DNA from: Segatella albensis DSM 11370 = JCM 12258
GTDB lineage: Bacteria > Bacteroidota > Bacteroidia > Bacteroidales > Bacteroidaceae
Direction of reading: 5' to 3'
DNA: 59,537 nucleotides
Assembly: GCF_000426565.1 (NCBI RefSeq)
Contig: NZ_AUFP01000012.1
Span: forward strand, 1-59,537
The translations under genes and the position numbers were made by a program. Of this stretch, positions 54,130-59,537 are shown one piece after another; the first letter of the stretch is position 1, and the number at the start of each line of letters is the position of its first letter. Under the pieces are notes generated by a model. That model did not search any database and was not told the DNA's origin. It worked only from the letters and a program-made list of their open reading frames with translations.

Positions 54130-56655
54130 TTATCTTTTGAGCAACCTGAGATAGTAGAAGCCCGGGCAAAGGGTTCCCCGGTTAGCTGATAAGCGAACGG
54201 CTATCTTGCTCTTCACCTTGCCTTTCTTGTCAACGAGTAATGATGCAGGAACAGGAACTTCGATATTAAAGAAGCCATCCTGCGATCCCTGTACTTGGCG
54301 CGGAATATCAATATCACAAACCTTTACGCCATCAATCTGTAGTTCTGCCTTTCTACCTGCGTCGATGGTGGTAAAACGACAGAGAACGGATAGGTTTTCA
54401 CGCTGAGCGCTCTTGTTGAAAAGCGAATACTGGATGAAACCGTCTTGAGGGGCATCACGATAAAACTCGTTGCGGAAAGAACCGGAATGAGAGTTGTCGC
54501 TATATTGGTATTCGTGACCAGCCTCACTCTGTTGCTCTCCGGTGGCTACGAAGTCGAGCGTTCGTGCCTCTAATGCCTGACGGGCAGCCTCGTTCTGCGC
54601 CATGTCGCTCTGTGCATAACCCTGAGGCGTCTGACAATACCAATAGCACATATAACGGGCATGATGAATCGTGGAGAACGGGCGAAGCTGAAGGCGACAC
54701 CAATGGTAGTTTGCGGCCAATGTGTCATCACGGGATACATCGATGCTGAAGGTCAGCTTGGACGGATCTACTGGGGTGATGCGATGAAGCGCTTCCTTAG
54801 GATTGCCGATGAGCATCGGAGCAGATATCAAACTCAACCCCTTGCCTACTGCGCCTAGAGAATGATCCATACGACCATCACCAGCATATTCGTTTTGTAG
54901 TTTCTCTATTTCCAACCCTGTTTCCCGAGCATCACGGGCATCCATGGCGGTGGTCTGCGCGCCTAAGAGTACCGGACCATATTCGAAAGATACATAGTCG
55001 GTATAGTTTGGACAGGCTTCCATGCGCAAACTCATAGGAATATCAACGATGATCTTATCGCCTCGCTTCCACTTTCGAGAGAGATTGACATACGAAGACT
55101 TGCCCTCTGTGATCTGTGAGGCTATCGGATATTCACGACCGTTTACCAAAACGCGATAACCTGCTCCCGTCCACCACGGATGACGAACAGAGATGGTATA
55201 ACGTCCCGACTTATCGATGGTTAGCGTCGTAGAAGGGGTATAAGGATAATTCGTTGTCTGGGTGACACAGAATTTCTTATTGACCAAGCGACTCGCCGTA
55301 AAGAGGTTGACGTAGAGCGTATCCTTGCCCGTATGAGTATAGATGAAATGCCCATATTTGCTATGGTTTTCCATACCCGTACCTACACAACACCACATTC
55401 CTTCATTAGGTTTGGAATAGATGCGATAACCCTGTGGACGAAGCGTTGTGAAATAAACATAACCACCCGTCTGCGGATCTTGGGTGGAGAGAATATGATT
55501 CATCATCGCATACTCATAGAAGTCGGCATAGCGTGCGTCATGGGTTTCATCGCTCAACATCTCGGAGAGTTTCAGCATATTGTTGGTATTACAACTCTCA
55601 GGACCTTCCATATTATCAATATAGCGATTGCCATTGGCGGCAGCCAAGAAATGCTCAGAGATACTGTTTCCACCGATACAAACGGTACGATTCTGTGTGA
55701 CATCTGTCCAGAAGTTACGAGCAGCACGAGTGTATGCTTCGCCCATAGAGAGTTCCTCGCCGATACGACTGAAACCTATATATTTAGGTACCTGTGTGTT
55801 GGCATGTCGGTTGTCGAGGAAAGACGGATTCAACTTCTGCATACCCTTGACCATCACTTGATGGGAGAAGCGCTGGGCAGCCTTGAGATATTCCGGATCA
55901 TGGAAGAGCGTATAAGCATCGGCAAGACTCTCGTTGATGCCACCATGTTCGATATCGAGTACAGCCTGCAACTGCTCATCAGACAGTCGGCTCACGACAT
56001 TTTTACTCCAATCTGCCAACTTGCGGAACATCTCCAGGGCGGTCTTGTCACCCGCATAAAGATATGCATCACGCAAACCTGCCAAAACCTTGTGCTCACA
56101 ATAGAAAGGTACCCACCACTTGATTTTATTCCATTGCGTAAGATCACCACGGAACATTCCCTGCCAAGCATCGTTGATAGGTTGACCGCCGATAAAGCCA
56201 TACATTCCCGTCGTATCTTTATCATAAGAATCCTGACAATCCTTGAGCACACGAATCATATAGTCGAGCCGTTGCTTAAGTTGGGCTTTCATCCCTGGTT
56301 CCTTGCAAGCGGCATATCCCAGTGCAAGGGCAGAGAGATAATGACCGCCTACATGTCCGGAGAGGTCGAAGCCGTCGCCACCCCAGTTGCGAAAGTTGGG
56401 ATGCTCGTTTATCCAATTTGCATATACACCGGAAGAGAGACCCGACTGGCGAACGAATGGCGTAAGCAATCGGTCGACGTCATAGGAAAGAAGCGTATGG
56501 AAATTCAAATCCATAGCTTGCTTATAGGGACTGTCGAGAAGTGTAACTTCACTAAGGTCGAAATGATGTGGATAGAGTTGGCTCTGTGCCTCACTCATCC
56601 CTGGTAAAGCGGCAAAAATCGAGGTTGCCACTAATGTTTTAATCTTTTTATCCAT
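54130..56655 (-). CDS. GH127 (DUF1680) beta-L-arabinofuranosidase-like enzyme
   Basis: An 841-residue secreted glycosidase of family GH127. After a signal peptide (about 1-23), an (alpha/alpha)6 barrel (about 30-450) has the family motifs GGHYLSALALGYAAC, HGGINESLADAY and MWCCVGTGMENHSKYGHFIYTH; the Cys-Cys pair, with upstream Glu, forms the zinc site and catalytic Cys. Beta-sandwich domains follow to about 690 (DUF4986-type) and a C-terminal one (about 720-841). It would remove beta-linked L-arabinofuranose from plant glycans. It lies 61 bases after the GH31 gene in one operon. Confidence 0.9.
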   Translation of the reverse strand: MDKKIKTLVATSIFAALPGMSEAQSQLYPHHFDLSEVTLLDSPYKQAMDLNFHTLLSYDVDRLLTPFVRQSGLSSGVYANWINEHPNFRNWGGDGFDLSGHVGGHYLSALALGYAACKEPGMKAQLKQRLDYMIRVLKDCQDSYDKDTTGMYGFIGGQPINDAWQGMFRGDLTQWNKIKWWVPFYCEHKVLAGLRDAYLYAGDKTALEMFRKLADWSKNVVSRLSDEQLQAVLDIEHGGINESLADAYTLFHDPEYLKAAQRFSHQVMVKGMQKLNPSFLDNRHANTQVPKYIGFSRIGEELSMGEAYTRAARNFWTDVTQNRTVCIGGNSISEHFLAAANGNRYIDNMEGPESCNTNNMLKLSEMLSDETHDARYADFYEYAMMNHILSTQDPQTGGYVYFTTLRPQGYRIYSKPNEGMWCCVGTGMENHSKYGHFIYTHTGKDTLYVNLFTASRLVNKKFCVTQTTNYPYTPSTTLTIDKSGRYTISVRHPWWTGAGYRVLVNGREYPIASQITEGKSSYVNLSRKWKRGDKIIVDIPMSLRMEACPNYTDYVSFEYGPVLLGAQTTAMDARDARETGLEIEKLQNEYAGDGRMDHSLGAVGKGLSLISAPMLIGNPKEALHRITPVDPSKLTFSIDVSRDDTLAANYHWCRLQLRPFSTIHHARYMCYWYCQTPQGYAQSDMAQNEAARQALEARTLDFVATGEQQSEAGHEYQYSDNSHSGSFRNEFYRDAPQDGFIQYSLFNKSAQRENLSVLCRFTTIDAGRKAELQIDGVKVCDIDIPRQVQGSQDGFFNIEVPVPASLLVDKKGKVKSKIAVRLSANRGTLCPGFYYLRLLKR

Positions 56656-56716
56656 ATATTATTTATATTGCCACAAGGGCTTGATTTCTATTCTTTTCAG
56701 ATCATGTTCGGAACAA

Positions 56717-59167
56717 CTACAATTGTACTTTGACAGAGTTGCCATTATATCTTACCGTATGTTCCCCTTGTTGACCAATGACGACAACACGGAACTGTCG
56801 ATTCTTGAGCATACCGCGATAATGGCCTCGACGGGTCCCTATGGTAAGTTCATGCGTTGACTCATTCCATGAGAAAGGAATCTCCGTGAAGGCACCCTTC
56901 TCATAATTATAGTTGTCACCCTCGTCTTCGTATAGGGTAAAGGTACCGTCAGCACCGGGATAGATACGAATTTCAAGATCGTTCCAAGGTTTCTCCGAGG
57001 AATACTGTACAGCTGGTCCCCAAGGGAGGATCGTGCCAGCCTTCACAAAAACAGGAATGATGTCTATCGGACAAAGGCGCTGAATGGTCGTACCACCGGT
57101 ATGACGAGAACCTGTCCAAAAGTCGTACCAATCATTTCCCGCAGGCAGATAGACATCAACAGGAGCGGCAGCCTTCTTGACATCAGGGAAGATGAGATGA
57201 CCCCGTTTCTGTTGATCCTTATAGGTATACATCGGATCGGTAACAGGTTTTACGAGAAGATTGCGCCCAAACATATACTCATCATTACGGGCAATGGCAT
57301 TACTATCGCTGGCATAATCCATCACGAGAGCACGCATCATCGTATTGCTATGCTGTACGCAAGCTCCGGCATTACTATAGATATAAGGCAACAGGCGATA
57401 ACGCAACTGGATGAACTTCTTGATCGCATCATAAGCCCAGTCGCCTTCCTGTCCGAAGAGATAGAGTTCGCTTACCATCGGCGAAGAACAATGGTTACGC
57501 ATCAATGGCATAAAGGCGCCCCACTCCATCCAACGCGTCTGCAACTCCTGAATGGCCGGATTCTTCGGACTCTGTTCATATTCCCAATAGAAGAAACCTC
57601 CAAGGTCTGTATTCCAAAATGGGATTCCACAGAGAGAATAGTTCAGACCAGACGGTATCTGTTTCTTCATCTCCTGCCAAGAAGCCAAGATGTCGCCACT
57701 CCACGAGAAAGTGCCGTAATGCTGAATACCGAAGGCACCGCTACGCGTCATCTGTACGGAGCGTTTCTCGTTGTCCTTCATGGCACGCTGATGTTCATAG
57801 ATACCTCGGTTATGGACGATAGGGAAAGCATTCTTCACACTACGCCATGTTCCATCGAAGGTAAGAAAATCATCGTCACCGGGTTTCTCGAAATGGTCAG
57901 GTTCTGAGGAATCTGTCCACCAGGCATCAAAGCCCATCTTATAGAGGTTGGCAAGGTGTTTCCAATAGATGTCGCGAGCCTTAGGATTAAACACATCATA
58001 CACGAGGACACCGTTGTTACGAGGCCATGTGTCAAAAGGCAACAGAGCGTTGGCAGCCTTGAGTTCAGCATAAGGCTGAGTCCATGGGCCAAAGTTTGGC
58101 CATATACTAATCATTAGATGTGCATGATTTTTATGAACATACTTCACCATCTCGTCAGACGACTTGATACGTGGCTGCTGAGGTTTCATCTTGCGCATAT
58201 CGCCAGGGAGATATTTATCCCAAGCAGGATCGCCCACCTTATTAATATAATAAGGGTTCATGAATCGCATGGCATTCCAGTTGCTGTCACATCCCCAATA
58301 CTGCCAGTCTTGCACAATACCATCGAGTGGTATCTCCAGTTGGCGGTATTTATCAAGTACGGTAGCCAACTCATCGCTGGTCTTGTAACGCTCACGACAT
58401 TGCCAATAGCCCATGGTCCAAAGCGGGAACATCGTAGCCTGACCGGTAAGGTCGCGGATAGAAGCGATAACGCCGTCCTGTGTACCGTCACGATAGATGA
58501 AATAATAATCGCTACAGAGTCCTACCTCTGAGGTAAAAGTTGTTCCCTGGGCATTATCCTCGTAATAACTTCTGCCTGCATTATCCCAATAGAGGCCCCA
58601 TCCTCGTTCACTTGTGATATACGGAATGGAGATATAGGTATTACCATTCCAAATGTCGGCATGGCGATTACGTTGTACCATAAGCGTATCGCGAAGTTGG
58701 CCCAAGCCATAGATATTCTCGTCTTTGGCAATCTGCCAAGTCTGACTGATTTTATACTTTCCGGCATCTTTATCACCTTGTCGGCGCTCAAAGGTGCAAC
58801 GGGATTCTTGCATCAACGGTTTTCCTTGGGGGGTGGAATAGTTTACTCGTCCGGTCTTCAGGTCAAGGGCCACACAGAGTTGGGATGATGACAGCGTGAT
58901 ACAATCTGTTGTCTCTTTACCAATAATGCGTACAGCCTTCGGTTTCATGATCACAGAATAACTTTTCTTCTGTGGATAAGCATCAGAGGCAGGATATTTC
59001 ACGATTCTCACGATAGACGAAGAGTAGAATTGGATAGAAACTTTCACGTTACCGATCTGACGGGTAACGACAGAAGAATTCATCTGATTCTTATTAATAC
59101 TATGGGCATATGTTGACATACACCCCCAAAGTAGTATCAAGGTTAAATAGATTTTATAGGTTTTCAT
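56717..59167 (-). CDS. GH31 alpha-glycosidase (alpha-xylosidase/alpha-glucosidase type)
   Basis: An 816-residue secreted enzyme. Signal peptide about 1-21. An N-terminal beta-sandwich (about 30-240) is followed by the GH31 TIM barrel (about 245-600). Active-site segments: GIVQDWQYWG, GFDAWWTDSSEPDHF with the nucleophile Asp, and FSWSGDILASW with the acid/base Asp, then SLCGIPFWNTDLGGF. Proximal and distal beta domains plus a DUF5110-like end complete it. The WWTDSSEPD form resembles bacterial alpha-xylosidases, so xyloglucan side chains are a possible target. Promoter TACCTTTG is the complement of 59216-59223. Confidence 0.92.
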   Translation of the reverse strand: MKTYKIYLTLILLWGCMSTYAHSINKNQMNSSVVTRQIGNVKVSIQFYSSSIVRIVKYPASDAYPQKKSYSVIMKPKAVRIIGKETTDCITLSSSQLCVALDLKTGRVNYSTPQGKPLMQESRCTFERRQGDKDAGKYKISQTWQIAKDENIYGLGQLRDTLMVQRNRHADIWNGNTYISIPYITSERGWGLYWDNAGRSYYEDNAQGTTFTSEVGLCSDYYFIYRDGTQDGVIASIRDLTGQATMFPLWTMGYWQCRERYKTSDELATVLDKYRQLEIPLDGIVQDWQYWGCDSNWNAMRFMNPYYINKVGDPAWDKYLPGDMRKMKPQQPRIKSSDEMVKYVHKNHAHLMISIWPNFGPWTQPYAELKAANALLPFDTWPRNNGVLVYDVFNPKARDIYWKHLANLYKMGFDAWWTDSSEPDHFEKPGDDDFLTFDGTWRSVKNAFPIVHNRGIYEHQRAMKDNEKRSVQMTRSGAFGIQHYGTFSWSGDILASWQEMKKQIPSGLNYSLCGIPFWNTDLGGFFYWEYEQSPKNPAIQELQTRWMEWGAFMPLMRNHCSSPMVSELYLFGQEGDWAYDAIKKFIQLRYRLLPYIYSNAGACVQHSNTMMRALVMDYASDSNAIARNDEYMFGRNLLVKPVTDPMYTYKDQQKRGHLIFPDVKKAAAPVDVYLPAGNDWYDFWTGSRHTGGTTIQRLCPIDIIPVFVKAGTILPWGPAVQYSSEKPWNDLEIRIYPGADGTFTLYEDEGDNYNYEKGAFTEIPFSWNESTHELTIGTRRGHYRGMLKNRQFRVVVIGQQGEHTVRYNGNSVKVQL

Positions 59168-59289
59168 GTGTGATAATTAAAGTGAGAAACTCTCTTATTA
59201 AAATTTTCTTTGCGACAAAGGTAATAAAAAAACATAGAACAGAAAGAAAATAAGTGTAAAAAATATAATTATTATCGAAATCGTGCTAT

Positions 59290-59306
59290 TGATAACGGTA
59301 TTATCA
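59290..59306. promoter_or_regulatory. Palindrome upstream of the GH31-GH127 operon
   Basis: TGATAA-CGGTA-TTATCA is a perfect 6+5+6 palindrome about 65 bases above the promoter box; a regulator site is possible. Confidence 0.35.
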
Positions 59307-59333
59307 CATCATGACGCCTTTAAAAAATAATGC

Positions 59334-59372
59334 AAAAGGCGGAATACGCGATTGGGTGTATTCCGCCCTTTT
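59334..59372. terminator. Terminator-like hairpin
   Basis: Perfect 10-bp arms GGCGGAATAC/GTATTCCGCC plus flanking AAAA/TTTT. It would end transcription in either direction; no gene on either strand immediately upstream is visible. Confidence 0.55.
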
Positions 59373-59380
59373 GTGCTGTC

Positions 59381-59537
59381 ATACCCCGGATGGTGTGCCC
59401 ACCCCTACCATAGCTCGTGTACCCTTCCGGGGTGCTATACTAGTTTGCTGTATTTCCTTCTCCGAGGGTACGCTTCGCGACCCCCGGTTATCTCAGAGGT
59501 ATCCCCTCCGGGGAATATGTATAATATGAACTGCTGT
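59381..59537. repeat. GC-rich hairpin-bearing repeat element (runs off the window)
   Basis: This stretch is richer in GC than its surroundings and carries complementary boxes: TACCCCGGA/TCCGGGGTG (59382-59390 and 59426-59434), GGGTACGC/GCGACCC (about 59466-59483) and CCCC-TCC-GGGG (about 59503-59513). The layout suggests an interspersed, structured repeat. An open frame through it (59311-59529) looks like a by-product. Confidence 0.5.

Noticed and set aside
55333..56607. 424-codon plus-strand frame
   Set aside because: It is the mirror of the GH127 gene, which has all family motifs; the frame has no recognisable domain.
59311..59529. 72-codon open frame
   Set aside because: It runs through a terminator hairpin and a GC-rich repeat, with no promoter and no domain-like sequence.

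Overview
The window looks like chromosomal DNA of a gut or rumen Bacteroidota, most likely Prevotellaceae close to Segatella (Prevotella) copri. The grounds are the Bacteroidota -7 promoter box TAnnTTTG in front of nearly every transcription unit, SusC-like and other TonB-dependent receptors, a fimbrillin lipoprotein, a type IX secretion plug protein, VorABC-type 2-oxoacid:ferredoxin oxidoreductase, FeoA-FeoB fusion, Prevotella-style carbohydrate-active enzymes and almost no Shine-Dalgarno sequences. I saw no rRNA, tRNA, CRISPR array or prophage. The only clear mobile DNA is the 3' end of an IS3-family element at the left edge.

Left part (1-12.7 kb): IS3 remnant; a TonB receptor with a His/Cys-rich small membrane protein (probable metal uptake); greA; a LysM glucosaminidase, M64 peptidase and T9SS plug (DUF5103) cluster; a HPPK-like protein; a YfcE-type phosphodiesterase; a CobW/YjiA GTPase and an Hsp20, both preceded by sigma-54 type -24/-12 elements; and a patatin fused to an outer-membrane barrel.

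Middle (12.7-30.9 kb): a five-gene unit of TonB receptor, small lipoprotein, outer-membrane barrel, DUF4876 lipoprotein and large M16 peptidase, which I read as a candidate protease-coupled protein or peptide import system. It is followed by a fimbrillin, deoD, a membrane-bound LuxR-type regulator convergent with dnaA, a membrane-bound AraC-type regulator, and aspA.

Right part (31-59.5 kb): the five-gene VOR/KOR operon including a tiny TPR gene; uxuA with a mannonate-pathway SDR; a GH5 enzyme with a T9SS-like tail; a DUF4923 lipoprotein; an M3 peptidase; several very small genes; feoAB with its Cys-rich partner; a GH10-CE1 xylanase/feruloyl esterase; dcuB; dsbD; and a GH31-GH127 pair. Together they describe an anaerobe that degrades xylan, arabinan and glucuronate-bearing polymers, uses aspartate/fumarate exchange (AspA plus Dcu), oxidises branched-chain oxoacids through ferredoxin, and imports ferrous iron.

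The most unexpected signal is in the long gaps. Several hold a promoter followed 55-270 nt later by a terminator-like hairpin with no convincing gene between. Five of these hairpins are capped by GUGA or GUGAU, and no coding-gene terminator I folded has that loop. Two gap transcripts share a 19-nt motif at the 3' end. These are candidate small RNAs or leader elements.
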